Origin: Dysidea avara
Taxonomy: Eukaryota; Porifera; Demospongiae; Dictyoceratida; Dysideidae
Direction: 5' to 3'
Length of the DNA: 64,000 nt
NCBI RefSeq assembly: GCF_963678975.1
Contig: NC_089276.1
Location: 28,822,472-28,886,471, forward strand
Part shown: positions 24,013-35,068 of the stretch, one piece after another
Numbering within the stretch: the first letter of the stretch is position 1
Layout: every line of letters begins with the position of its first letter
Translations under genes and position numbers: made by a program
Notes under the pieces: model-generated
Told to the model about the DNA's origin: nothing
The model's input: the letters and a program-made list of their open reading frames with translations, nothing else
The model's database searches: none

Positions 24013-24990
24013 AGATACTATAGTGTTACTATTATGATTATGATTATGATGTGATTTGGGTTGAGGCTTAGAAGCCTGTACACCCATTCAATTACATACA
24101 TACACATACATAAATTAGATGCAATAAACATAACAAAAATCTATAGTCATAAAAGTAATTATCTATAGCTGATTTAAAATTATTTAAAAGAATTACCTAC
24201 AATATCATGTTCCAGTCATTAATTACTCTAGTACCAAAATAGTTCACCAGACATAAATGGTGGGCAGGGGGCTTAAGTAATTTATATGCATGACCTCTAG
24301 TTTGTGTAGTGGGAGAAAGTAAAAAAGTTGGAGTGATCCAGATTGAAGTAATCATTCAACATCTTGAAAAGAAATATTAAGTCATCACGTCTGTGCCTGT
24401 ACAAAAGAGATGGCAAATTCATTGATGTCAGTCGATCTATGTAAGACTTGTCTCTTAAAGATGGTACTAGTTTTGTAGCACACCGTTGCACACCCTCAAG
24501 TTTACGTTGATCTAATACATCATCCCAGGACTGGGCAGAGTTTGCCTCTCTGCCCACTGTTTAAGTGTTTATTTATATTATCATTGTCTTAGTATCATAA
24601 TGGGGTCCCCAAATTACATTTCCGTATTCTAATATTGGTCGAACCATTGATTTGTACAATCCTGATAGTACAAATTCATTCAAATCGATAAAGCTTCTTT
24701 TCATACAAGCCAATACCCTGTTCGCTTTCATAGCTACTTCAGAAGCGTGTTGGTGGAACTTTAAATTCGCATCAAATATAATACCCAAGTCCTTATGACA
24801 ATTAACTGAGTCCAATGAGACACCATTTAGATAGTAGCCTCCAAAGCTGTGTGTGGTTCGACCAAAGTGAATCAATTTACATTTAGTAACATTGAACTTC
24901 AGATGCACACTATTATTATTATTATTATTGTTACTGAGCAGACAGCACAGCTGATATGATATGCTCAGGAAAAAAAAAGCAATCATAAAA
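24013..24990 (-). mobile_element. 5'-truncated LINE, reverse transcriptase C-terminal part
   Basis: Minus-strand frames give FNVTKCKLIHFGR, CHKDLGIIFDANLKFHQH, ANRVLACMKRSF, SMVRPILEYGNVIWGPH, then after a break QRKLEGVQRCATKLVP, LPSLLYRHRRDDLI and RVINDWN. This is the fingers-to-thumb end of a CR1/jockey-like ORF2. The 3' end has a short hairpin (AGGCTTAGAAGCCT type) and an (ATAATC)n tail at 24013-24050. The 5' side stops abruptly near an (ATT)n run. Confidence 0.75.
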
Positions 24991-25292
24991 TGAAATTAGC
25001 TACGTAGTTACATAAGGTATTAATATACTAGAAGGACGAGAGCGTACCTGGTCTGGTTTCTGAAATTACGATAAAATTCCGCTTTTTGCTAGCACGCTCA
25101 CGAAGCCAGATGCCTATTCACGTTTACCAATGTGTTAAAATGGTTTTTTTGACTCAATTATGAAGAAAGAAAGCAGTTTAGCCTCACCATTTCAACTTAC
25201 GGGTGGACCTGTTTCGAAAATTCGTGGGCGAATACACACTATTTTCGCCATGTAGGCACAAAGCAGACCGGCTATGCTCTCACTACTCTAGT

Positions 25293-25856
25293 TAGTCTCG
25301 CGTGGCCAGACTGCTTTTCTCCGTTACGGCGCTTATCGATTAGAGATTATAAGCGCCTACTCCGAAATCTGGTCCAGAATCAATACATAAACTCGTTTTC
25401 ACACCCCAAGCAAGAGCTCGGGGTGTTTAATCAACTTTCGTCATAAAACGTATACTTCCTTTTAAATTTCAAGCCACGTACGCACTGGAAATGCCATGAA
25501 CAATAGCCGGTAGAGTTGATGAGACACTGAGTCTGTGTGAAAACGAAAAGGCTAAAGTCGAGCTGAGCAAGGAATCAACCCGTGTCCTTTTTAGCCTTAG
25601 AAAACCAGCCTCAGTGTTTCTCATCAACTCTACCGGCTATCGTTCATGGCATTTCCAGTGCGTACGTGGCTTGAAATTTAAAAGGAAGTATACGTTTTAT
25701 GACGAAAGTTGATTAAACACCCCGAGCTCTTGCTTGGGGTGTGAAAACGAGTTTATGTATTGATTCGGGACCAGACCCTTTTTCGGAGTAGGCGCTTATA
25801 ATCTCTAATCGATAAGCGCCGTGACGGAGAAAAAGCGGTCTGGCCACGCGAGACTA
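25293..25856. mobile_element. TAGTCTCG-family long foldback, copy 3
   Basis: A 564-bp near-perfect inverted repeat: the arms of roughly 250 bp read the same inward from both ends (TAGTCTCGCGTGGCCAGA at the termini, then GATAAGCGCC, ACACCCCAAGCAAGAGCTCG and AGTTGATGAGACACTGAG). An exact 9-bp target duplication TACTCTAGT lies at 25284-25292 and 25857-25865. No open frame of note. Confidence 0.9.
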
Positions 25857-26442
25857 TACTCTAGTATGATAGTACCTGATAACAGACGATTATCAACACT
25901 GACGCAGTTTGGCTGTTAGTCACTCTACAATAACAGGAAAATGAAACACGCAATTTCCCCAGCACCTGGCTGTACAAATGCCACACGTTTTGTCGAACGT
26001 TTTGCTACACGTTTCAGTTGAACGCCGCATCTGTGACGTCACATGTATCGCTCTATTAAAGTCTACAAGTATGCACGAAACCATGCTCATAGCTGCCTGC
26101 TGGCTTATGTAGGGCCACGCCCATTAATCGATTATTGCATTAGATACGGTCTAGGCCAGCTTCTTTCATGAGCCACGCCCACTTTATATTGGGAATGTGT
26201 CATACTGTTAAAATTATGGTGTGTTAGGTATGCGCAAAGCCACACGCACTTGCAGGAAACGTACTTTGCTTTCTGCGAACTTACTTGGAATCATGCCCAC
26301 TGACTAACATCGTTAAGTATAGGCTTCCTTGTGCTTAACGCGCTGTTCGGCACTCAAAACGTAGCTTTTGGCGCACGCCTCACTTTTAATCATACCGGGT
26401 CAGCGGTCATCCGGGTCAGCAGTAGTGAGCCGGTTTCAACGC

Positions 26443-26934
26443 AATGCAGCTCAACATATGGACCGGATTCACCCAGCTGCTGTACTTTGTGAACAAGTCT
26501 ACATTAAAAGAAGCTCACCTCCTAAATGAGAATTCCTTGGTATCAGATTATTGGTATGCTATTGCAAAGAGACAGCGATTCCTGAACTGTTTTTAAGTGT
26601 AGCCTGTCCTTTTCATACTACAGTTGGTGCCCTCTCCAATTGGATTGGGGAGCATTAGAGTCATGGGAATCCTGATAAAACTGAGTACTGGATTACTGTA
26701 CTGGAGTACATGAGCTGTGGTATATATAATTAAGAGTAGGTAGACTAATAGTATGTTTACAGTATGGCTGAAGGCTTGAGTAGGAAAGGAAAAGTGAGAG
26801 GTGGACATTGGTCATCCACCATGCAAGTACACAATTTATGTGCTGTATGAAGCACTAATAGAAACTATAATAAGGTAGCACAATGACAGGTGTAGCAAGA
26901 TTTCAAGTCAACTAAGGGGGAACAGATGTCCAAA
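26443..26934. other. Intergenic stretch
   Basis: No gene supported. Confidence 0.35.
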
Positions 26935-29330
26935 TTCTTGGAGGGTCTGCATGCCTCCCACAAGAAAGTCCCAGAGTTCTTTGTGACCAAGTTAAAGGTA
27001 TCTGCTTTTACTAGCTTAAGAATCTCTTTATCAGGTTGATTCATAGTATACAGCTTTTCCTCAAGCTTATATATTCTGCACTGTTCTAAGGAGAGAATGC
27101 ATAATGGTGATTATTGGTGTGAATAAGGTCCTAAAGACTAAATAGAATAGTGAAATACTGGCTACAATGATTCCTAGTTCTGGTGAAACAAACATGATTT
27201 ACTTTCTTTGGTGGTCACCAACCATCACAGTGAATTCCAGTGAGTCATCCACTGGTGCAGTAATTTCAGCCCCATCCACTTTTAAACCCCTGTGACCATT
27301 CACAGTTACCCCTTTGGTTATGTCACCCAGCATTGCAACAGCCACAACAACGATTAGCATTCCAGCAAGTCATGCAACAGTATGAGTTAGTACTCTATTA
27401 ATTCTGTGACAAGTAATATAGTGCAGCTGCTACTCAGATCTTTTCACTGACTATTTTAACAGCCCCGCATTTATAGGCCCATCTAATCTGTCAGTGGCCT
27501 AACTCTGACGATGATCACTAGTGTCTCATTGTTTGGTATCCTTGCTAGTTCAGTCATGGAGCATGGTACAAGGGTTGAGCTAATACCTAAGCAGTTTAAC
27601 GTGGACCCAACTAGGTGGTCAACATTTTAGCTATTACTTAGACCTTTTTTGTGGTAAACTTTGGAGGTGTCTAAGTTATTTAAACCCTTTTCGTGTTTAC
27701 TTAAACCCTTTTCATGTTTATTACTTGCACCTACACTGGTAGAGCTGGTAATGTATTGCCACCTGAAAATTAAGTTTAAACCCGAAACTGTTGTTACAGG
27801 TGAAATGATGGCTTGTTTCTACTAATTAATGCCACATTTCTCTGCTACAAGCAGCTGTCAAGAGTATTAAGGTACAACAGCTACATACAGGGTCTAAATA
27901 AGTTAGAATTCAGACCATCCACAGGGGTCTAAGTAATTAAAACCTCAGGCCCTGTAGTAGCACCTTCATTTCACTCAGGTGCCACGACACAGGGCCATTG
28001 AGTTACTAAAATTACTTAGACACCTGAGGTCTGAAGTCCCACTATTACTTAGAATCATCAATACACCATCACCCAGACCTGACAAACATAGACAAATTTA
28101 ACAACTTGCAAACATTCCCTGCATCACTGTTGAACTCACACACAATGTAATCATTGCAAATAACAATGCACATGGACTTACTATTGAATACTGATTGTGT
28201 GACATCTCTACATATTCTAAAGAGACTACATTATACTGTTGAATCCCAAGTTTGGAACCTGAAGTCACTAGGAGTCATGGCTGACTCTTACAGTACTTGT
28301 AATGGGCCATGCAGGGAAGACACAAGAAATGCTACCCTACCAGTAGCTCTAACTCTACACAGCAGCATACATCAGAGGCTTTGGTGACTTTACCAAGTAG
28401 TCATCCACAACATCACTACTACATGGACCCAGTGCTCTTGCAAATTGCAAGGGCATCCCTTGAGAAGTCTGGGTCATCTTTGACTGTGGAAACCAAATGT
28501 CATATGTCACAGATAAAATTAATTATTTGATGCTTTATCCTATTTCCACTGAGTCTATGATGGTTAAGACCTTTGAATCTGAGAGTAGCAACAGATAAGT
28601 GTGTGAGGTGGTAGATGAGCTGGCATTGAGGAGGCAATGAACTAAGTACCTGAAATAAAATTTAGAAATTGATGCAGTATGATTCCTTCGTTAAGGAACG
28701 ACTGGATAAGGGGATAACTGAATCAGTACACGCATCATCCAATAGTGTGAAAGGATAAGAAAACTACTAAATTGAGAATAGTATTATCATTATGATGCAT
28801 CAGCCTAAACAAATTGCCCTTCTGTAAACAACTGTTTGTACACTAGACCAAAGTTTGGCTGGAACATAAAATATATCATCATTAGGCTCTTAAGTTCACA
28901 AGGTAGCACTGAATGGGAAGGCATTAATGTTCCTCAAGACAGAGAGATACCAAGGTTTCTATGGGTATATACTGAAGATTTTCCCAGAGTCCAGAGCTGT
29001 AGATTTACATGTGTCATTTACTCATTTTAGAGTGTCTCATCAAGCCCATTACTGTTGAATGAAAATATCAAACACAATCTTGAGAAGTACATGTGATTGA
29101 GACATGTCCACAGATTGTTCAATCATTCTAAGGTCCATTAAATATACTGACAACATGAGCTTCAGTGCCAATGTCAATGACAATTACGATGTTTATGAAC
29201 TTGATATGAAATCTAAATGCATACTGAATGGGGGTGGATTTAACCATCGAAAGCTTGTCTCCTATTTAATCATCCTACAACAGAGAATTAGTCAGGGTTT
29301 GTAGCTGGATACTCAGATTGTAACAACAAA
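26935..29330 (+). mobile_element. BEL/Pao-type retrotransposon remnant
   Basis: Fragments of a BEL/Pao polyprotein in order, in shifting frames. A protease-region segment (VLLQIARASLEKSGSS near 28435, MMVKTFESESSNR near 28560) is followed by the start of the reverse transcriptase (YDSFVKERLDKGITESV, 28677 on). Next come DREIPRFLWVYTEDFP and LRFT-like text (28940-29010), SSPLLLNENIKHNLEKY, and a catalytic block reading SIKYTDNMSF where Y-x-DD is expected. Stops and frameshifts are frequent. An exon-like piece at about 26935-26997 (SKFLEGLHASHKKVPEFF) may be gag or unrelated. LTRs were not recognised. Confidence 0.65.
27630..28048. repeat. Palindromic repeat region with TTACTTAGA words
   Basis: GTCTAAGTAATTAAAACCTCAGG at 27936 on pairs with its complement at 28005-28030, and an outer pair around GGTCTAAATAAGTTAGAA also matches. 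It sits within the BEL remnant and probably inserted there. Confidence 0.45.
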
Positions 29331-29454
29331 TCAAAGAGGAGGACAAATCTTACACAAAGAACCACTTAGGTGGCAGGTCACAATTACAAGATAGCAGAAG
29401 AGTCTAGGAGTAATGTGGAACTTTGTGAATGATGAACCTATCTTCAATCTTTTT

Positions 29455-29875
29455 TTAAAATTTATTTATTAAGGCTTTACAGCACAAGTGCTGAAGGTCT
29501 GTAGGACACCTGGTCCTACAGCCTGTTTAAAGTTGTTACCGTACGCAAGGAAATTTTGACGTAAGAAAAATTTGATGAATTCAGACTTCAGCAGATTTGA
29601 TGAATAAAATGTTGACGAAAATCAAGAAATTGTAGGCAAAACCTGTACTTTTAAGGGTGCTTATAAACATTTGACGAATTTAAATTTGACAAATTAAACT
29701 GATTCGTCAAATTTTTTTGATGTCAAAATTTCCTTGCGTACGGTACAGAAAGTGTGTTTGAAAAGGTGGAGAAAGGAGAAAAAATCCATGACTGAACTTA
29801 GGCAGCCTCGAACCTGCAGCCATCCGATTAACACTCGAACACCTACAGGAGCCTGCCAGGCGGTCAGGATGTTTT
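29455..29875 (-). mobile_element. tRNA-derived SINE split by a MITE
   Basis: Reading the minus strand: a tRNA-like head near 29870-29790 with the B-box GGTTCGAGGCTGCC, then a body, then (after the inserted element) a tail with a TTCAGCACTTGTGCTGTAAAG hairpin-like segment and AATAAATAAATTTT. The tail resembles LINE 3' ends in this window, as expected for a LINE-mobilised SINE. Confidence 0.55.
29537..29745. mobile_element. MITE inserted in the SINE
   Basis: Ends TACCGTACGCAAGGAAATTT and exact complement, 209 bp. The terminal TA on both sides may be a mariner-type target duplication. Confidence 0.75.
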
Positions 29876-30420
29876 CTCCTTGTCAATTTCATGTATATGT
29901 ATCCAAGGAACCTCAATGAGTGAGACGTATTGAGCAATGACACTAAGATAAGAATTGTTGCTGTTGCTATGACTCTATAATTATGATTTGTGGCTCCAGT
30001 TATCATTTGCTTTATATTGTTGTTTCAAAAACTTGTACCAGCAAGATTGAATGGAATGAATCGTTGGCTGATCAAATATAAACAACTTGTTTCAGCTAGA
30101 CTTCCAAGGAGTGACTACATCAATCCTGAGGTGTTATTTTGAACTTTTTGCACTAATGGAAGAGCGCCTGGTAGCTTCATACTGTAGGATTCTGTGATGC
30201 TATAAATGGTAATGTAAATTATCTGAGAATTGAGGTATCACAGTTAATTTTGTAGCACCATTCAAAGACTACTATATACTGGCAAAATCATCAGTAGCAT
30301 TTCAGTTGTACTTAAAACAAACATCCACATTGTTCTTTAGTGATTCTAGGTGGCAATCACCTGGGTTAAGGGTATCACTAAAAATTGAAGCTAAAAAGTG
30401 TTATATCCCTACCGTGCTCA
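29876..30420. other. Intergenic stretch
   Basis: No gene supported. Confidence 0.35.
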
Positions 30421-30597
30421 ATAAAAAGTACTGAAACTAACTGGAGTAGTACACAATATTAAATCACAGTAAAACAATAAGAAGTGTTATATCCCTAGAT
30501 GCCATATTGGAAATGCACAATAGGGATATAACATCTCTTACTGTTTTACTGTAATTTAATATTGTGTACTACTCCAGCTAGTTCCAGTACTTTTTAT
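30421..30597. repeat. Long hairpin, about 80-bp arms
   Basis: ATAAAAAGTACTGAAACTAA to GTTATATCCCTA reads back as its complement on the other arm. A GTTATATCCCTA word also occurs just outside (30400-30411). Confidence 0.75.
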
Positions 30598-30649
30598 CAT
30601 TTTATCAATGTGCTGGTCCCTACTCTAGTTGAAAATTCCAATTTTTGTG

Positions 30650-31330
30650 TACTTGTATGTAAACATTTTTTTTTGTAAAATAAAATTATTATGACTGGTG
30701 AACCCACGCATACTGCATCAAAAGAAATAACTGGTGCCGTGTACTCCAACTATCAATTATCATCTGAAAAGCAAAGTATCTATTACGCTTCGTTGTGAAC
30801 TATGTTCAACCCATTATACAGCATTGTGAATCAAGAACTGTTTGAAAAGCACCTCAGAGTCTGCAATCAAAGTAGCCACTATGAAAAATACGGATGATTT
30901 CTGTTAAGAAAGAACCCGTCACTTGCTACCACCAAATCAACAACTTTCGCTGTCAGCAAAGACAAATGGGACACAAAGGAGGACACTGGTAAGTCCATGA
31001 AGAATGCATTGTATATTCTGCGGTATGCCAAAAGGCACATGTTCGGCTGAAGCAACATCAAACAGTAAAAAATCAAGCCTGTAGCCTTAGCTGTTATTGA
31101 ATTACGTTTGTCTGAAGGCACCAGTTACTCAGTCAGTCAGTAGAAAATTATGTTTATTAAATTTTTTATATTCCATAGTAACTTGTTGAAAGTGTTTCTG
31201 GTAAATCTGAAGGCTTGTTTGGGCTTTGTTTTACCTAACCAATACTGCCTCATCGTTGTCAGGGAAAAGTGAGGCTGGTTTTTATTTTTCATGTGCCATT
31301 CCCAAACCTTTGTGGTCCCTACTATACAGT
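30650..31330 (+). repeat. Dispersed repeat family D, copy 1
   Basis: Contains the family words ATTATTATGACTGGTGAACC, GCATCAAAAGAAA, GGACACTGGTAAGTCCATGA, GCGGTATGCC, AAATCAAGCC and CAGTAGAAAATTA in order. Other copies: 35795-36600 (minus), 42240-42930, 52340-52765, 54310-54490 (minus). It has no intact frame shared by all copies. Confidence 0.6.
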
Positions 31331-31404
31331 ACTATCATAATGGTTCTCTCACATGACCTACCACAAGATCTCATTCATTGTCACTTGCCACATCATCTTC
31401 CACC

Positions 31405-32068
31405 ATCAATGTATAGGCACCAGTCTATTCACTGCTTGAAGGTTCTTAGTTTACTAATTTGTTAAGATGACTTACTGTAGTTATACTGATAGTAAAGTGT
31501 CAGTAAACTTAAGTATATGGAACATAATTATTTTACTAAGTTTTAAACTCTCAGTAAAACATCAGTAAATGTGGGTTTACTGAAAAACTACTAAAATAAC
31601 AAACAATTAACTGTTCCATATACTGGGGATATACCACTGTAGTAAACTAAGATACTTCAAGCAGTGATTATGCTGGCATAATTTTTAGCATAATAGGTGC
31701 CTGAAAGCATAAAGCATAATGTTAGCATAATAGGCAGAATAATTGTTATACTGTAACTGAGCAAAAATGCATGCCACAGTAAAAGGTTGACTTACACTAA
31801 TAGAACAGTCAATAGCACTGATTTGGCAGTGGAATAGTTATTTGACTCGACTGTTATTATAGTTTACAATGCAGCCAAATTTTTAATGCACAACAAGTAC
31901 TTTTACATTTACCAGTTGTTCATAAGCCAAAGTTTATCCACTAGAAAGTAACAAAACATTGGAACTGTGGCAAAATTTTTGAGCTTAATAGGCAAAACTT
32001 TTGAGCACTGCAGCATAGCATAATAGGCAAAATTAAAAGCATAATAGGCTGGTGCCTATCAATGTATA
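31405..32068. mobile_element. Inverted-repeat element, GCATAATAGG family
   Basis: Outer ends CAATGTATAGGCACCAG and the complement near 32047-32068. The interior is full of GCATAATAGG words. The same words mark the ends of the element at 61586-62601. A smaller MITE (31430-31666) sits inside. Confidence 0.5.
31430..31666. mobile_element. MITE inside the GCATAATAGG element
   Basis: Ends CACTGCTTGAAGGTTCTTAG and near complement, 237 bp. Confidence 0.65.
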
Positions 32069-32165
32069 TCGTTACTCATGCATTATAAATTCTCCATTCC
32101 TTTGGAACTCAGTACCTGCAGAAGTTTTACAAATAGTCCCTTTTTGGTTAGCACTTCATTGTTTT
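32052..32165 (+). mobile_element. LINE C-terminal scrap
   Basis: The frame reads FLWNSVPAEVLQ, matching the F-x-W-N-S-L-P segment of non-LTR reverse transcriptases. Short and truncated. Confidence 0.35.
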
Positions 32166-32270
32166 CTGTTTAACTCAGTGACCGACCTCATTTACTTGTC
32201 TTGTCCTTGTATAGGTATTTTAGTGTGTCATGTTCTGTTGTAAGTGTATTTATGGTTGTTTTTGTACTTG

Positions 32271-32323
32271 TACCTGTGATATTATTACCTGCTTTTTTCG
32301 AGCAAGTAATAATATCACAGGTA
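32271..32323. repeat. 53-bp hairpin
   Basis: TACCTGTGATATTATTAC and exact complement around a 17-bp loop with a T6 run. The following 32324-33439 holds open stretches on the minus strand (32507-32860) that I could not assign. Confidence 0.75.
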
Positions 32324-33439
32324 GTAGTAATAGGGGCAGTGGGTGGGGGGTGGAGAGTGGGCTTAATATAGGAGCATAAAATGGAGCAAGAAGACAAATG
32401 GAATCCAGAGGCCAAGTTTGGGCCCTCTATGGCCATCCATGGCCCTCAAATCACTCCAAATTGATTGAGAACACTATTGGCGAGCTCTCTGTGAAATCCC
32501 AGCTCATTATATACACACCATTACAATAAAGCCATGGCCATTTATGGCACCAATCTTCCAGTCGTGGCTTTGACAGGGTCGGAAGAAGGCTACTGCAGAA
32601 ATCAGACTTGCCAGTCCTAAAGGAAATAGAGTGGAACATGATAGCGTATTAGACCAGCAATCCATTTCTGGTAAAAACGTAAGTTTGATTTTGTGTGTGT
32701 GTGGAAGCCGGGTTATATGAAACCCGATCACATATTCAGGAGAAGATAACTCCTCATTGGTGATCCCCCTGTATGATGTCTTGGGAACCAACAGACCCCC
32801 CTTCCCCCAGTACCAGTTATCTCCAATTTGAAGCTCAAACATCAACACAGTCACAGTCATTCCAGCTACTTAACAGTGTCTTTCTACGCCTTGCACAAAT
32901 CAAAGAAGCATAATCAACAGATAGAGTCTGTGCTCAAGTGATGCAATGCTGCCAGACTCAGTGGCCTAACAGAATCTCTCTCTCTTAAAAGAAATTTTCC
33001 CATTACTACCTTGTTTGTACAGAACTATCAATTGAAGGCGGTTTGTTAATGAGAAGTTACCAAATAATGATTCACAACTACAGTCTGAGATTTACATGAT
33101 TGTTACAAAGTTCCTGACTCAAGCCAGACAGTCTGTTTGTGTCCAGGACTCACAACTCATGATCATGCCAAAAAAATGTCTACCAAGTTCTCCATCATTT
33201 TAATGCTAAATGGGTAGTAACTAAGCTACTTTTGCTGTAGCTTCTGGTCTGCAGCAAACATTCCACCCATCTGTCCATGTAACAAATGATTTTGGTGTAA
33301 GAGGTATTATCATATGTGAGCTAGCAGATTGATAAGGAAAGGTCTAGAATTGATTAAAGTCTCTACTTTAGTAAAAAGCAGTTATCAATTATATCTGAGT
33401 TACTCAGAATAGCCATTTGCTGCTTTATTGTTTCTGGGT

Positions 33440-34100
33440 TCAACTTTGTTGGAATGTACCACTGCAGGACAAGTTGACATGTGTATCTCTCCCACCTATT
33501 TGCAACAAAATTAAAAGCTCAACTGTATCCTCTGATCCACTATAGCAAGTTTGTACTATCAGTCCAGAATATAATAGATCTCTTCTCCATAGCCAAAGCA
33601 ATAATGTGAAATGGATTGAGATAATCTGGTACCCAATACTGCTCTCATGAGCTTTAAACACTGAAGTGAAGATACCTTTGTCTGAATTAAGCATACTCAT
33701 GAACTTTCATCTTGATATTAATTCTCATATATGTAGACTGCTGCACCATAAGCCTCCTGTAAAACATCTACAAACACATGTAGTGCAGCTGACCATATTT
33801 CTTTCTTCGACTGTAAACACCTCAGTATTCTAACATTAAGGTAAGTTTACAAACCATGTTGTCACTCTGGTAGACATATTATCTTGTGGAAAAATCTTTC
33901 ATCCAACTTGTACCCACACTTCTTGCATCTACTGTATGCGTTTGCTTGTAAAAGTGGATTAAAGTCTAATGGGGGTTGCAATTAAATTATGTCCTTTGCT
34001 AGACAGAACTACTTCAGAATTTGCTAATCACTTGTGAGTATGTATTTCAGCCCATCCATAGCTAGTTCAGATATTTATTGATAAAATTGAATTCCCTGGT
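33440..34100 (-). mobile_element. BEL/Pao RNase H-region remnant
   Basis: Minus-strand frames give ALHVFVDVLQEAYGAAVY (the L-H-x-F-x-D-A...Y-x-A-A-V-Y RNase H start typical of BEL/Pao), then IQTKVSSLQCLKLMRAVLG. Upstream is QEVWVQVG..PQDNM. Stops interrupt it. It may be a relative of the plus-strand remnant at 26.9-29.3 kb. Confidence 0.55.
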
Positions 34101-35068
34101 CATCATTATAACTGATAGATTTACTTTAAAATGGTTTCAGAAGTAATAGAGCATATTAAAGAAATGTCATGCCATAGAAACAGAAGTTTTGCACATTCAG
34201 GTATGTGGTACATGGTGAGATCTGCTTCCATTGTCATAGATAAATGAAAGTGTCCGTCACTGATGAATTTCATCTCATAAACCCAGACCAGTTTGACAAA
34301 ATTAATTTTAATATTGATCTAGGCAGATGAAGATTGAGTTGGCCTGTCTTGATGCTTAGAATTCTCCATGTTCTTGAAGCATTATGTCTTCAAAGTAGTG
34401 ATAGTAGTGATATCCCAATCTCACTATTCCACAATTCAGTGTTACATGCAAGCCATGACCATGCAATATTGTGGTTGAACATAACATCAGGCACTTCTGT
34501 TGCTGCAGCAAAGGTGCTTATAATGTTGGGAATTAACTTGTTTTGGTGACGGGACATGTTCAAGGACTAGCTCTGTTGTCAAGATAGTCGGGAGTCCTGT
34601 TGTAGCTGGGGCCATTGTAGGAAATTGACAATATTAGCCCTTAGGAATTTTTATAGCAAGATGAAGGTTGCTTTTTTTCAGTTAGTTAAGAACACTAGTT
34701 TGTTTGCAAATTTGTCAAGTGAAACAATATTAGTTTCACATGACCAGACCATATTATATTGTTAGGCACAGAGGCATTATTATAATGAAAGCATTAACCC
34801 CATCACTATATACTTTAGCCAATTTCACAATATGCATTGTTCTAGAGGATTTGAAAAACCTCAGCAATACGTACATCAAAGTGAGGATATATAATTCTTC
34901 AGTGAATTCAATATATTTTTGTAATATGTATGATCAGAGTTATCAAAAAATATATCATACAAAACTTGTCTATAAATCTCATACTCTACTGTTCCATACT
35001 TTAATTTTAAAAAATTAAGCTACAGTACAGTACTTCACAAATAGAATTAATGTGTATTGATATTACAG
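34101..35068. other. Stretch upstream of the Death-domain exon
   Basis: No convincing first exon. The N-terminal exon and promoter of the gene starting with the 35069 exon may lie here or further upstream. Confidence 0.35.

Larger units (their letters stand above)
23446..26442. mobile_element. hAT-like element carrying nested insertions
   Basis: Left end CAGCGTTGAAACCGGGTCGG. The right end (26390-26442) has the complementary CCGGTTTCAACGC with GGGTCAGC and CCGGGTCAGC words inside. Subterminal GAGCCACGCCCACTT repeats occur near both ends (about 23703, 23750, 26113, 26170). The same end type bounds the transposase-bearing element at 44858, and a related end the element at 48782. Inside lie three MITEs and a LINE tail listed separately. 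I could not find a clear 8-bp TSD for this copy. Confidence 0.5.

Noticed and set aside
23811..24037. Two overlapping plus-strand frames
   Set aside because: They lie across the palindromic MITE at 23863-23992 and its purine-rich arms.
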